DNA of 64,000 bases from Hofstenia miamia. Taxonomy: Eukaryota; Xenacoelomorpha; Acoela. The stretch lies in assembly GCA_004352715.1 (NCBI GenBank), contig SCFE01000050.1:1940036-2004035 (forward strand), given 5' to 3'. Both the position numbers and the translations under genes were made by a program. Position 1 is the stretch's first letter. Each line of letters starts with the position of its first letter. This document shows positions 21,966 through 36,120 of this stretch, piece after piece. Below the pieces are notes generated by a model. It had not been told where the DNA came from. It ran no database searches and saw nothing but the letters and a program-made list of their open reading frames with translations.

Positions 21966-22659
21966 TATTCAAAGTTGCTCTGTGAATATTACAGACATTT
22001 CTTGTTAAGAGCAGATTTTTGTGTCTTTTAAAATTTCTGTATTGATCTCGATTAGCTATGAATTTTTGGTTTATAGTTGTCGAAAGTTTTCTAATGTGCA
22101 GTTTTTGAAATACAGGCTTTTACAATATCAGTATACATGCAAATGACAGTTACGAGTATTCGAAGGTTCAGGGTGGGAAATGATATTACATATAAAGTGT
22201 AAATAACATTTACATGCATTGTCGGCAATCTCACTAAATAAGACGTGAGCAGTTTCACAAATTTTAAAAAACATAGGTCCCTCATTACGATGATTTTCAA
22301 ATTAGCAATTAATATATTATGCGGAGAATTTTATTATATAAGTGAAAAATCCCACTCAAGGATTTTTAGCTGGATAGATTAATTTGGAGGGAACTAAGGA
22401 AGCATTGATTTTTCCAGTTGTATCTAGAGTAGGCGGCTGGATGGTGGTTATGTACCATAAAATTTATGTCTATGAAAAATATAAACTATTTACATTAAAG
22501 CAATGTATTTAGCCATTTCCTAAATCTATATTTGAACATCTCACATTTCATTAATTTGAAACTGTAGCAAACTTTTGTTTGCTATATAAAATATTATGTT
22601 GAAGTTCATAAAAAATTCTTTATTTTAATAAAAGATTTGATTTTATATAATTGAAATTG

Positions 22660-22694
<35 letters not shown>

Positions 22695-24275
22695 GCTGCA
22701 TTAATATAATATGGGATTAATTGTATCTTTGAACATTACTGGAACAATTTTACTTCTGGAAATCTGATATCCTTCAAAGGATCATTCAATTATATAAATT
22801 AAGGAAATTACTATTGAATGATTTTTTAGGAATTTGGAATTTTGTTCTTGGAATATTACTAAAATGATTCAAAGTCACATGAGCTTTGATTTACCACTGT
22901 TGATATAACTTCCAAGTGAAACGGCTGTTTTTTCTTGATAACCTCGGTATTATTTATAATTATACCACTGTGAAATTATAGTATCATAATAGTTAAGTTA
23001 GTAAGCAAAACATTGCACTTTATTAACTGAGGAAATCTAAAATTTTGTTTGTCATGCATGTAGGAAAAGAGCACATTGAATTTCAACGTATTTATCTTAA
23101 GAGTCAGCATTTGTAGAAATTCCATTATAGCACTAATTTATATTGTAATTGACTTAAGTATGTACCTACAATATATTTTAAATATCTGTGGGTGAAACAA
23201 TAAGATTTTTTATTTTGCATAGTTTTAATGGGTGTTGTAATTAGAGTAATTAATACATTGGTTGTTTAAATTTGAAGGTACGGGTATTAGGCATTTCTGT
23301 TACAGTTAAAGCCAGAAGGAGTCCACATGAATCTCATGTGGATGGATGTGTGAATGAGAAATATTTTAACAGTAAAGCCCTACTGCCATCATCTGTTGTC
23401 AATTACATTGGCCTACGCATAGTATTTTTAAAATGTATTTTTATTGATTACATCAAAATTTTTGAGTCAAAAAAATTAGAAAATTTGGTTGCTAACTCGG
23501 TAATGACTGAAGTGTCCCCTTTTCAGAAAATCCTGCATACGTCCCTGGCCAATTATATAGTATTATTGAAATACTATACTGTACATCAATTCAATAATTT
23601 TGTGAAAATAAGGAACAACTTCAATATAGTCTTATATTATTGAGCTACTACCACAAATGATAGCAAAGCATTTCTGATGCATCGTGCATTTTGAATAATA
23701 AATCTTAATTAAAAAAATTTGAATAATACAATGCACAATGTATGAAAATTATTGCTTTCTTCTATTCAAAATAATATCTGCATATTTAAGATTTTTAAAA
23801 AAAATCGAAGAATGGGTTCACCGAAGCTTGAGTTAATTTATTCCAAATATCGGAAATTAAAAAGCTTGCAATCTAATATTGTTTCTACTCTGTACTAAAT
23901 TATTTACTTTAGTTGCAAACATTTACTAAACTGCCTGATTTAATATCTTTACCTAATGTCAAAACGCCATTTAAATTGTAAAAACCATAGTAACCGTTTA
24001 AAAAACCATTTTCTTACATATTTTTAACGACTTTTTGTATTTAAATTTCTAAAAATATTTTTATGAAAATAAATTAAAATATTGTTATAGTTTTTTTGAA
24101 TTTTCAGTGAATGTATTATGTAATTTGACAAACTGAGTCGTAACTATAACGAAATTTGTCTAATAATCTGTTATTATAGGACATTTCATTTTCGTCACAA
24201 ATTTCTCGCGAGGATCTTCATTACTATAAAATTAAACATTCCTTTTAATATAATAGATGTTAGTGATTTAGCAAG
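21966..24275. other. Intergenic, upstream of beta-catenin; nothing firm
   Basis: AT-rich with an (AT)n run at about 22664-22690. An open stretch at 23275-23640 begins with a GC-richer 120 bp containing a small inverted repeat (CCACATGAATCTCATGTGG at 23320). It could be a non-coding exon or part of a repeat; I find no domain. Confidence 0.4.
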
Positions 24276-24299
24276 ATGGCTGAGATGTATGCTATGCAG
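24276..24299 (+). CDS. CTNNB1: Candidate beta-catenin start exon (long isoform)
   Basis: ATG at 24276 with A at -3 and G at +4. Encodes MAEMYAMQ and is followed by a strong donor (CAG|GTACGT). Phase 0 matches the next exon. The 5' UTR and promoter would lie upstream; the extent is unknown. Assignment to beta-catenin rests on the downstream join. Confidence 0.6.
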
Positions 24300-26052
24300 G
24301 TACGTAATGCATATGTCTAAATTATGTAGAATATCCTATTTAATACTCTACCAATTTCTTAATATATTGTTTAGTTGACAGATAATTACGTTATGCAGTT
24401 GATTAGTAGCGCCGGTATTGCACATGTAAATTGGTAAAAGATAATACATTTTATATTATTAAGTAGTTTCAATTTAAGCTTAAATAAACATCGTTTTTGG
24501 ATACATGTAATGGAAATGTAATTTATTACTCTAATTTCATTGTTGCTAGTAAGAAGCTTGCAGTGAAAAATGTTTCCAGTGGTCAAAGCTAGAACCGGGC
24601 CTGAAAAATTTATCATGTCTGAAATTAAGTGTATGTTCATTAATTGAATAAGATGATAGGTTGAATTCAATGCATCAATTTATGTGACGACTTATTAGAA
24701 TAATATGTGAGCAATAGGATTACATAAAAATCTGCGTGGAAAGGCATAATCCATAGTCAAAGTTAAGATTAAAATAGCTAGCGGCCGCATGAATTTCTTA
24801 ATGCCGGCGTCAAATGAAAAAATGTATAAAACGATAAGTTTTGTCACCCGAGCCCGGGTTTAAAAGCTATGTGGGCCCGAACCAGATTTTCGTTGTTGTT
24901 CCGGGCGACCAGACAAAACCGGCCCGGTTTCAACTCTGCCGGTGACTGTTGATTAAATATATCTGCAGCATTTCCATAACAAAATATGTACCCTCCTATT
25001 AAAAATATATGTTAGCCTGCTTAGTTTAAGTATGCAAAAATTATGTTGTTTATCAATGTAATACGGAAATTACCGCAGCGTTTAAATCACTCATAAAATA
25101 AACGATGCTATTATAAATAGACGTTCAATATTAAATTTCAAAAATAAGACTGTAGATGAAATTCATTGCAATTAGTCTAAAAAATCTTGTTTTTATGCAA
25201 AACTCCATACATCCGATTTCCATTATTTCAAATTACTATATATCCATTCTCTTCGCATTTCTGTGTGCTCCATTGTGTGGAGCAAAGATGCAAAAATTCA
25301 TCACTGTAGTGAAAGTTATTATACACCTTCGATCAATTACGGTCAACTTCGGATAAATTGCAACAAGACGCCAGTTTTTTTGTAAATCCAATCTTCAAGC
25401 TGGACTTGTGTGGCCGATCTTTCCATTGAATACCATGTTACCAAAGAAACCCTCATTAAGGTTCGTTTGTACAATGCCACATTCATGAGTATACGTGGTA
25501 GGTAGCCTAAATTTGTAATAACTTAGGATAATAATCAGTCCATGATGTTGATAGTTGGCAAAAACTAATTTATGGAATTTAAATATCCTGCAAAAATTTT
25601 GGTGGTGCTGTAAACTCCAGACGAACGAGTCACCTATCCACATCATTCAGTGTCTTTTCAATATTGAAAAACATAATGCGTCGCATTTCGAAAAAATTAA
25701 ATGCTTAAATTTTGCCCATTTTATTGAAATGGAACGTAAATACATTAAGATCACTAATTGTCAACTTAAGATTTATCAGGATATTACCTAGTACTATATA
25801 TAGCTTTGCCATATTAGATATATGGCTATAAAGTCATTTTAAGACACAGCAAAAATGGCGGTTCCTGAAAAATCCGAAAAAAATTATATATCCGTTTTGC
25901 AATCGAAATCTTCACATTTATTTGCAAAGAGCTTTATTAGAATGAACGGCCTTGAAAATTTTCAAAAATTTTATTTGATTTCATTTACAAATCTCAGTAA
26001 TCGTTTTTCAAATGAAAATTAAATAATTTATACTTAATGAATTCTTATTTAG
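24300..26052. other. First intron of the candidate long beta-catenin form
   Basis: Contains the hAT element at 24584-24938; otherwise AT-rich with no recognised feature. Confidence 0.4.
24584..24938. mobile_element. Short hAT-like element (355 bp), CCGGGCC-motif type
   Basis: Left end CAAAGCTAGAACCGGGCC, right end inverted CAGAGTTGAAACCGGGCC. Subterminal repeats include CCCGAGCCCGGG and GGGCCCGAACC (24847-24903). The flanking octamers CCAGTGGT and CCGGTGAC differ only by transitions. Non-coding. Confidence 0.7.
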
Positions 26053-26224
26053 AACTTGGACAGTGAGAATCGGTTACTTCAAACATTATCAAATAAACGT
26101 GAAGAACTGCTCATGTCTTTAAACCAACCTATTCCCGATGATAACCGGAGACAGATCGAGGCTGAGCTTGCGAACGTAGAAGATGACATCAATCGAATTC
26201 AAGATGGACAATACTATACTCAAG
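26053..26224 (+). CDS. CTNNB1: Exon encoding a helical N-terminal segment, probably beta-catenin
   Basis: Acceptor TTATTTAG, 172 nt of clearly coding composition, donor CAAG|GTTTTA in phase 1. Encodes NLDSENRLLQTLSNKREELL, a turn around PIPDD, then RRQIEAELANVEDDINRI and QDGQYYTQ: two charged amphipathic helices, coiled-coil-like. The phase 1 end after Thr-Gln is the same position and phase as the vertebrate CTNNB1 exon 2/3 junction (Met-Ala-Thr-Gln|Ala). From the next exon border to the degron serine is 30 residues here and 28 in human. No other plus-strand coding exon was seen in the following 28 kb. The segment itself is unlike anything I know in beta-catenin, so a separate unrecognised gene remains possible. 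Confidence 0.6.
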
Positions 26225-26507
26225 GTTTTATTTCCATCATCAGTTGTATTATTTAAAAAAAATTTTTAATTCAAGAATGAAGGTTTATATTTTGAAATAT
26301 ATGATAAAAATCGCAATGTATATTACATACGATTTGGGAATACAGTAGAACATCCTAGCAGGTTTGAGGGACTTCAGGAGTCTCCTGAAATAGAAAATTT
26401 AGTTTTTTTGAAACATGTTGAGCTTTTCATTTAGAATGCTGATATAGTTTCCGTGTTCATCTTAACACACTTCTCGAGAAATTTCAGTGTATCATAACAA
26501 TGATGAG

Positions 26508-26795
26508 CTAGACGAAGCTTGATTGCTCTTGAGGTGTAGCACGATTGAATCTTGGTGACTCAACAGGGCCTCTAACAAATGGCTTGAATTTACCGAACAT
26601 CTGAAATATTGTGTCACTAATGTACTTAACTGTTCTGAATTTACCAGTGTACAGGTAGTTTACTCCATACAAAGTGTCAGTTTCATTGAACACTTTGATT
26701 GTGTATGCTATAGTAATTGGTAAATATCCAAATTGTAGGAACTTTATTAGGTGCTGATGGAAAGCAAAAAGAGGGACGTGACCAGCTATAAACAT
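26508..26795 (-). pseudogene. Unidentified 95-codon open frame in the beta-catenin intron
   Basis: Reads MFIAGHVPLFAFHQHLIKF at the start and PRFNRATPQEQSSFV at the end, with GC content above the local background and a natural stop. I recognise no family. It could be part of a decayed transposon gene or processed copy. It lies 280 bp beyond the N-terminal exon on the opposite strand. Confidence 0.2.
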
Positions 26796-27298
26796 CTGAG
26801 GGGACTAAAATAACTTTTAGTTAGGCATTTATGGTTTCTTGGATTAAAAAAGTAAGACCTATTTACTAATTTTTAGAATAAAAGTGAGGAAGTTTTTTCA
26901 ATTTCTCTTAATGTAAAAAGGTCTGTATTTTTTAGGCATAGACCTGTGATTTTTTCGAGAAAAGTTGAGAGTACCAATGCTTGGTTATTGTTAGATTAAA
27001 TGGATATTGGATTGGCTAATATATTTTATATATTCTTAAAATGTGTAAGATTATTTGAAAAAGTCTTAGGAAAATTTGCAAATTATTTAAAAAATTTTCA
27101 AAAATGGTCAAACATTTGGATAGATTTGCAAATGGAATGCGAAAATTTGCCACTAATTTGGAATTTTAAACTTTTTTCCTACGGTTACACAAATTTACCT
27201 AATAGCTGCACTCCATTTTGCTTCCTCCTGGGGGGGGGAGGGGCTGCAGTTTCATAGTCACCCTTAAATCCGCCGCTGTCGTTAGGGCTTAGTTGTCA

Positions 27299-28941
27299 GT
27301 GGCGTCAGAAGGGGGGTATAAATACTGACCAATAATAAAACACAAATTTGGGCAACATAATTTAAACGCTCAAAATATTTTTCTCACAGTACGTATTTAA
27401 TTGCCAATGAATAATGGTTTATTTCTGTTTCTATATTTATGTAAAAAAATTGGCAAGTAAATACAACAAAAATATAAACTTTCGAAAAAAATAGTTAAAT
27501 GTATTAGATCTTTAAGCAATTAAAGCTAATATTAGACATTAATTTCAAATATTTGGAATTCTTTGAATATATAAAAAAAGATTCAACAATATATATTGCA
27601 TATAAAAATTATTGAAAATAGTTATATAAAAATTTGACTTAGTAAATAAATGACAGAATTTAGTAAGGTAACGGACAGTATTTTGTACAAATTCTAGAAA
27701 TTAATATGATCACAATTTGGTTTGCAACAATCAATTTTTGATGAATCGGTATTTTCAAGCACTTTTTACACTTCATCAACATACAATTCTACTTAAATTT
27801 TAGAAATATTAAAATATACCATTTTGGTGGATGATCATTGCGAACGTAACTGCAAGTTATAGAAAAGACAATGGGAGAATTTTGCTTCGTCTTGTAACAC
27901 AATCCAATTTCCTGTAGTAATATTACATCAGCATCAAGGTTTGGAATTTCATACAACTTCAATGTTGTGATTTATTATTTGAATACGCATATAAACAAAG
28001 CCATTGAATGCATACTTTTCCTCACTATCACTAAACCAAGTAGTTATTTATCTACAATTTAGGCATGGCAATAAATTTTCACAATATTGTGGTAAGTAGA
28101 TCCAAAACATTTTTCATTGGACTGAGAGGTTTTCAAAAGTGAAAAACGTTTCTGCCTTTGTTTCTCAAAATATTGGTTTGTCATGCTCCAAAGAAATTAA
28201 ATCTTAATTTTTTGCTATGGTAGGAAAATGACCCTTTTAAAGAACGAGTTTCATGAAATTTTTCATTTGTGTTTTATTGTTACTTTTCACACCTTCCTTG
28301 TAACATCCTGCTTATTGTGATTATGATATTCTCAATTAGCATATAGCTTCGTAAACATGTCACGATCTTCAAGTATTCCTTTCACAAACAACAAAAACGC
28401 TTCAATGCTACATATTTTTGATAACACGTTAGCATAAAGCTTTGCCACTTTGTAAATGCGGCAGTAATCATTTGAACACTAATGGAGATGCAATATTTGC
28501 TAAACGGAAGAGCTCATCATCTTTTCTTACTAGATTCTGATATGATTGTAGGGTTTCAGGTGTAACGTTGGAAGCCTGACACAAGTACAGTATTTATTTT
28601 TGAGATAAACATCATTGAATTAACACGTTTTTTGTGAGACATGCTTTACTTAATCATGTATCGGAAAAACAATGCGTCTTATTTTTGAGATTAAAAAATT
28701 GTTGGATATACTTTTGTTTATCAAAATATTCATATATTCATGTAATTAAGAGAACATAAGCATATTACGTATTTTCTAACTTGTGAAAAGATGTCTAGGA
28801 TTTGGTATCCATAATTGCTGAGGTTGTTTCAAAAGTGGTAAAAATGCCAAATTGCTAGACTGTATCAAAATACAAATATATTATAATTGTATTGGCATGT
28901 AGGCTTGCAAAGTTTGCCCCCTCAATGTTGAGTTGCTTCCG
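27299..28941. mobile_element. Candidate hAT element with CAGTGGCGTCAGAAG / CTTCCGGCGTCTCTG ends
   Basis: Left end CAGTGGCGTCAGAAGGGG, right end inverted CAGAGACGCCGGAAGCAA. The adjacent octamers (TTAGTTGT, TTGCTATT) do not match well. Immediately left, 27247-27277 ends CTTAAATCCGCCGCTG, which looks like the right end of another element. The 1.6-kb interior shows no intact gene. Confidence 0.4.
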
Positions 28942-30849
28942 GCGTCTCTGTTGCTATTAGCTGCAAATTATGTAACGTTATTTCCTTTCTTCTACATAGC
29001 ATCCAATTTCGTAATATATTTTCACAATTCTAATAGGAAGCACCATTAATTTTGCTAATTATTCAATTAGTAGACAGCAAGCTAAACAATTCGTTTAATA
29101 GTCAAAGATCTTTTGTCATTAATTATGTGTGTAGTGCATACACCAAGTTAGTGGGCGTTTAGTCAGAGAGTAATTTTGAACCAGCTATTGTTTAGAATTT
29201 AATTCTCTTAATTTCCCGCCCTTCGTAATTCAATTTAGTTAATTAAAGAATTCAATTCTTTGTTTCAGCTGTATTTTGTTTCTCTTCTGCTGTGTTAAAA
29301 AGAGTGATAAAATTAAGTCCGTTTGTTAAATGGTCAATTTACTAAGATTTCATTTATTAGTGGATGTGTGTAACATCCTGAAGCTTACTGGGTTGTGAGA
29401 TCAAGAATTTTACCAATCAAACGATAGTATTAGGACTAAGATTTATCATTTTAATTGCATATGCTAAAAAATCAAATATTTCCAAATTTGAAAATATCCT
29501 TAATTGAAATATAAAGTAACATTTTTGTGTTTTATCGTAACGAAGGATGTTTCCGGGTACCTGACCAAGATGTATTTTCTGCACATCCAGTACCTATAAA
29601 GCACTGTGCTTAAAAGTGCTGTTAAATTTAAAAATAAAGTATTCTCATAATAGATGGTCTAATACATTCCATATGCGTCTGTGAATCTATCATTGCTAAA
29701 ATCACTTGTATCTGATCTATTTCGATTTTCTCCGTCACTCTTCAACCTTTTTCAGTTATTTTATTCATGTGATCAAATCACTTTCTCTTAATGCCTGAGA
29801 AATAATTGTTTCTTTATTTGTGTTTTTTTCTGCTCTGTGCATTAAACAAATTTTCACACCCTGGTTTTTAAAGATGGGAAATATTGTTGTCAAACAAGTG
29901 AACGAAACAGGCGCGGTTTTACTATAATTGTTAACAAGTGTGAAATGACGGGTAATGTCTAAAATTATCATGATTAATATACATATCTAGTACATATCTA
30001 GTGCTTTTCAAAAGATGCGAAACTTGTATTAAAAAAATATTTTATATTCCTGGAGAGATGGCGTCGTACAACACTAGTACTCATATATATTCATAGAAAT
30101 GTTGTATAATTTATTTTACATAAATTGCAAATACATTTTCATTTTACAATATTTTGAAGGAATAAATAGTAAAACGGCCCCACCATTTTTTTCATTTTGG
30201 TCTTTGCGCTAGATAACCAATTCCACTTCATTATTTATAATTTCTGCAGGGCCAATTATTCCACGAATGGGATCGAATCAACCAAAATTGAAAATGAAGA
30301 AAATTCAGTTTTGAATATTCAATTTAACCGAATAACAAATTAAGTGAACTACTAACCTAAAATTCTTTCCTTTAATTTCCACCCTACAAACGACATTTGA
30401 AGAGCGTTGTGATTTTCAAATATAACAGACATTTCTTTGGAAATGACCTAAAATTTCGCCATCTATTCTAACAAAATTCTACAATTTAATTTCAAATTGT
30501 ACCCAATTTGGAACGGGCAGCTCAGAGGCCAGTTTTCCTTAATTTTTTCAGGCTTGCTCATTAATTGACCAAATTTTGGGTCGATGTATATTTACTGTGT
30601 TAATTTTTTTGTTTATATATATATATATTCTTTAATTTTGAATTGAAAATTTGCCGTTAAATTTTTAATTCCGACTTTCAGCCAGCTAAATGGTTCCTAG
30701 CTACTATTGTGCTTTATAGTTCTGCTATTTTGCGGAAAAGGATTAGAGAAGTATATATAAGCATATTTATATTAGTTTGAGATTTGAATGACTGTGTAAA
30801 TGCTTGTTTGATGACGTTGTGCGGTGAACTTATCATGCCTTTGTATTTA

Positions 30850-31135
30850 TCCAGTCGATAAACTCAAGGTGGGAACTATTGACAATTGATGACACTTCGC
30901 GCGAGATTCAGACTCCTGCTTTTCTTCGGTCGTAGATTTAACTAATTTTCACTTTGTCAGGGAATGGAGTTATTGCTGTGACAGCTGCTCTGGACACTGT
31001 TGAATAGATTTCAGTATAATGAGCTTTCTTCGCTTTCGCATTGTTTATAACAAAACAGGTCGCTAATTAGGTGAGAAAACTATAGCGGGTGTTACCAGCA
31101 ACCTTTGCCACTAGACGAGGCGTGGCCTTTGCGTA
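30850..31135. promoter_or_regulatory. GC-richer, repeat-free island in the intron, possible enhancer
   Basis: This stretch has higher complexity than the AT-rich surroundings and clusters motif-like words: CTAATTAG (31063), TGTTTATAAC (31042), GACAGCTGCTC (E-box, 30980) and a GGTGTTAC T-box-like word (31088). No ORF. Inference only. Confidence 0.25.
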
Positions 31136-32569
31136 ATTTTAATATCTCCCTTTCTTACCTCTTAATTAGTCAAATGCTCTACTTTTCGAACGGTTCGTTT
31201 TTAAATTTAGAGAAATGTGCTTAGGTATGTCTACCCAGTGTATGCTAAAACTTGTCATATTCCCTCTATTTATTCCCATTTTTAAATTTAATTTATTAGG
31301 AAATTCCAATCAACTTTCTTGGATATATTTAGCATTATTTAATTTCATTCGCTTTATTCCACTTTTTGTTGTCAAAAGCCTAATTTTAATTCAGCGTTTT
31401 TTTTAATTAACTCGCTTAAGTGATTAATAATTTCAATTGCTTTGAACATGTGACAGTTCAATGATCTTTCTAGTCTTAATTCCTATTATTCATTTGTACA
31501 GAACTTTTTTAATTCGGAATAATGTATGTAAGCCTTCGATCATGCCGATTCGTTATAGCGCTTCATTAATTCAATTTAGTTAGTAGAAATTTTACCACCT
31601 TCATGATGTTTTACTAAATTTCTGTATGTTCACCTTGTAGGTTTTGTTGTAAAATTTCTTCCACTGTTTTATTCCTTTGCAATTATTACCTAAACATACA
31701 TTAGTAATTGTCTTTACCACACTTGTAATTTTGTATATTTAGTATTAGAAACCTTTATTTTCCACTATTCTTCAGTAGACCTTGCACTTTGGTATAAATA
31801 TTTCAACTAAAAGCAATTTTAGAATTTGTTTGTCAGAAACTATGTCCTTGAAAACGCATGTTTGTAGTTAGCACATTGGCTAAGAAGTTTCAAATTTTTT
31901 AAGTCCATCGCCTGCATTTCTGTTCATAGGGAAGTAGCCAATCGGATTTTCCGTGAGAAACGTGAATTGATATATTATCTGTCTGTTATAATGTGGTGTT
32001 AACTCTACGAATTCATACGAAAGGTAAGTATTGCTGTTAATTCATTTGGCGTTCTGGAGGTATATCTGTTGAGTTTAGCAATGATGCTTGACAGGTTTTT
32101 CATGAGAATTCTTTCTAGTTCTTCGTCATGTGAATTGACGATGCTTTATCGTATCCGCTGTAACAGATGTTTTATAGTTTCGTGCATTTGATGACGAATG
32201 GTTATGAGAAGTTAATTAGCATTATTCGCCGAATGGATTTATTTCACTTGCTTTAATTTTAAATTTATTACTCCGACAAAATCTTCCAACTTAATTAGCT
32301 AAGAGATTTACATTTCTTAATTCGGTAAATGTCATTTTTAATTGCATTTTTTTACCTAGCGCTCGTTCCACTTTGCAATTATAATGGTGGCATCACCAGC
32401 TCGAAAAATTAATTGCCGGTATTATTGAAATCAATTTGCAACACATATATCCTTGATTAATGAATTATGAGTAAATTTTTTTAAAATTGATTTTTATTTC
32501 GATTACTTAGTTAATATAATAGAAAATGATTTTTATACTGAGCCGAAAATATTTTATACATGCCATGAT

Positions 32570-32740
32570 AGTGTTTCGTGTTTCACAGTGATATGAGGCA
32601 ATAAATGCGTGCAAACATCACCCAGTCGCGGGTGCTGCTGCGCAACACGCCTTTTCCTGTTCCACACGTACGTGAAGCAAAGTAGTAAATCCATCAGCAA
32701 AACACGTACGCGTCCAACAATTTTTGTCATTGAAAACCTA
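32570..32740. promoter_or_regulatory. GC-richer island with ACGTACGT palindromes, possible enhancer
   Basis: Contains CACACGTACGTG and AACACGTACGCG, CACCCAGTCGCGGGTG (a 16-base near-palindrome), and GCTGCTGCGCAACACG. Not coding in any frame and not bounded by inverted repeats. A regulatory reading is inference. Confidence 0.25.
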
Positions 32741-34271
32741 AGAATGAGGAATTAGGCTTAAAAGAGTTATTCAGAAGAGCGAGGTGGGTTTTTCACATCA
32801 CAACAACTTTTGACCCAATTGATTGTTATTAATTTAAATATTGGAGCTTATTAATTTGTGAATTTTATTTGCATACCTTGTGTATAATGCGGCACGTGAC
32901 ATTATAAAGAAGTTAAATTTTCAGTATAAATCAGCACAACTTACGATTTTTCATGTCGCAGATTTTCAAAGTTTCGTGGAAATTTCATGGGAAATATAAT
33001 TAGGAAGCTTGCTGTCATATTTCAAAGTTATTGGACAATATTGTAGTTCAATGAATCGTATCTTTAGCTCTTTGAGGTCACAAAGTACGTTTTAATATAG
33101 AATTCTTCGCTACTCTTCTTAATTTTATTATTAAATATTAACGGTAAAAAATATGCATACTCCCTCATTTTGTATATCAATGTCTTATAGTATGTTTTTA
33201 ATGCTAACTTTTTCACACATCCTTTCCTTACATACTCTTCGATGTTAATAATTTTTCTACTTATTCACTTCACGATATTCGATTACAGTCGAAATAACAA
33301 TGAGTATAATAATTGGAAAAAATTTGTAGAAATAAGTTTATGGAGTTCACCATTTATTCCTTTTCTCCATCGTGTCTGTTATCTATGCATGCATAAAAAC
33401 CTGTTTGTTTTGTGAAAAGTGTTTGATCCAATTTCCACGCCTTGCTAATAGGCAAGTGATGTTATCTGCACTCGGTGATTCATGGCATGCAATGTGTAAA
33501 TACTTCAAAGTATGCAAATGAGATTATTTCCTTTCTCTTCAGCCATCTGCCAAAAAACGACAGTTTCTGTTCTTAGTACTTCAATTACTTCACTCTTTCC
33601 AGCTTAAAGTGGCCTTCCTCATAGACTCAATGTGCTTTTTCTGTTTCATAGTTTTCTATTCATATTATGAGAGCTCAGATATTTGCTTATTATCCGCTTA
33701 TTAATAATTATTATTAATTTTGTATAAAATTTGGAATTATAATCTAATTAAACGTATTTCTTAACATCTGCGAAGCACCCTATTTTTAAAGAATTGTTGG
33801 GTTTATTTATTGTTAGAGTTATTTGCCATGTTCATATGTTACCCCAGATGGCTGTTTGTTGATAATGAGATATCCATCCTACCAGATGATTCCCAGAAAC
33901 CTAAAAAATTGGATAGGTGGTTATGCCATATAAATACTGCATAGTTTTATAACAATATATGTTGTTTGAAAAATAAATTAAGCAGTTTAACACTAGAATA
34001 GCAGTTATTCCAAGAGAATCCATAAAAAACCAATCATTTAGAATTCAATGTGGTTGTCAAAATGTGTAAAATGTAGATTATACGACATTTTTTATTGTAG
34101 ATGAATTTTCAAGGATTATGAAAATTGAGTTAAAATTACCCCTTAGAATTTCTGTTCAAGGTCTACATTGGTAGATTTTGCTAACTATTTAGGCGCATGT
34201 ATGTTAATTGCCTTTCTCTCATATAAAGCGCAGTTGCAAATTCAGAGTGTGTCGAGCAAGTTAAAAAACCA

Positions 34272-34681
34272 ATACCGTATTTTCCGGCCAATAAGCCGAG
34301 GCTATTGTTTTCGACTGAAATTGAGGGTTTTTACACATTACCGCCCAATAAGCCGAGGTAGAGAAATTGCGTTAACTACTTTAGTATTATTATTTTTGAT
34401 GTTGATTTTATTCATGATGGTTTTTTGGTTTCATCAAAATTGTATTGCTGTTTGTTCCAGTACCGTTTGTATGTTCAATAAAAGTTATTTTACGGTATTT
34501 GCTATGTTTATTTAACTGTAGATGTGGCTTTACTTATGGCGACATCTTTTATATACAATGCGTCGATCGTATCGAGATCGTGCGATCGTGATCAAAGCTT
34601 ATTTATCTAATAAACCGATCTCACGAAATAATGTTAAAAAATAGGTCCAGAAAACCGGCTTATTCGCCCGAAAATACTATA
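34272..34681. mobile_element. Inverted-repeat element, ACCGTATTTTCCGG...AATAAGCCG type
   Basis: Left end taCCGTATTTTCCGGCC followed by AATAAGCCGAGG; right end inverted TATAGTATTTTCGGGCGAA then TAAGCCGG. AATAAGCCGAGG recurs at 34347. No matching target duplication found. About 410 bp, no transposase. This end sequence resembles a widespread class of short DNA elements, superfamily uncertain. Confidence 0.6.
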
Positions 34682-36120
34682 CTTGTTACTTTTTAGCAAG
34701 TTCGATGTTGGTGTAGGGTCGTTGTCAATAGAGAGTGGATCCAACTTATGTCCACCAACTATATACCTTTTTGTCTGATAATTTATGCATACCAATTTGT
34801 ACATGTAATTGGTTAGTTTTCGTGTTGTCCATTATATAAATTCCTCTGTTATGGTACTAAACATTGCATTTTAAAAATGTACAATCTTATACTTTGGAGC
34901 AAGTGGTTCCTCAGTGTGACTTAATTTAATTCATTTAATTAAATTTAACAATACGCTTTCATACAATAGCATGTTTAATTATCTCAAGTATGCTTGAAAT
35001 TTACTCCATGCTGTTTTCTACATGTATTTATATAATTATTGGTGTTCACATCAATGTCTCAGAAACAGCGCCTATTCGAGAGTTGATACCAGACGCATAT
35101 GCCTGATTTTCTGACTTGAAAGTTTTGAAATTATTGAGAATGTAGCGCCAAAAAGGCATTTCACCACACATTTTCTTAAAATTTTTTTACTTTTTTACAA
35201 AAAAATTTTTTTTGTAAACAAAAAATCAATGTTGAAAACTTATTGAGACATGAATTGATGTGATATATTTTGAACTTAGCGGTAGCTTCATGCAAGTATA
35301 AACATTTTGAGTTCTATAAACAATAGAAAAATCACTGTTTCTTTTTATATTAACGAATGTTCGCAAAAGTATTCGTCCAGCATCTGCTCCCAACCCAGTC
35401 GGTTAATCCAAATCAGATCGTGGCCAGCTTCTGATTTTGTCAAACCATTTTCTAGGCTACTACCACCGTGTATGCTATCATCTGAGTTGTAGATAAGTTG
35501 TGAAAATTTTGCTCTTTTCCAACATTGTATCATAAATTTGCAATTAGTTTTATTTTTATATATTTTTTTGAGAAGTGTTCTGTACACATATTTTTAACTT
35601 ATTTTCTAAGTATAAGTCTTTTCTTGATGCAAGAAAGTTACGTTTACAAAGCTTTTGTTTTTAAAATTAATATCTAAGTAACTATTCAATACAAAAAGGC
35701 GTATAGATACTGGGTCCAGTCTAGTCCTTGCTTAACTTTTATATTGTGAATTGACAGTAGACTCACATCTAAGAAAAATATCTATTTTAAAATTTTTTCA
35801 TTTGCATAAACAAAGAAATATTTTCACATAATCCACAAATTATGCATCTACTTACAGGTGAAATTGCAACCCGTTTGTATAATTCTCAACCGAAAAGTTC
35901 TCATCCTGTTACAAATTTAGCCAATTTGTAGTTGATTCAGTGGAAGTATATTGCTACTTCTTCTCGTACTTCAACCTGGTACTAATATTTTCTATTGCCA
36001 AATATGCCCAATTTCATGTAATTATAAAGTTTTAAACCAACATAATATATTAGGTTACTTTCATAGTGAAAACCACCAAGTAACTTCTCAATTTGGTCTA
36101 TCATGATTAAATACTGATTC

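Noticed and set aside
23272-23643. 123-codon open frame as a gene
   Set aside because: Only the first third has coding-like composition, and there is no domain, partner exon or clear splice pattern.
34168-34515. 115-codon open frame
   Set aside because: Runs through the ends of an inverted-repeat element; not a host gene.
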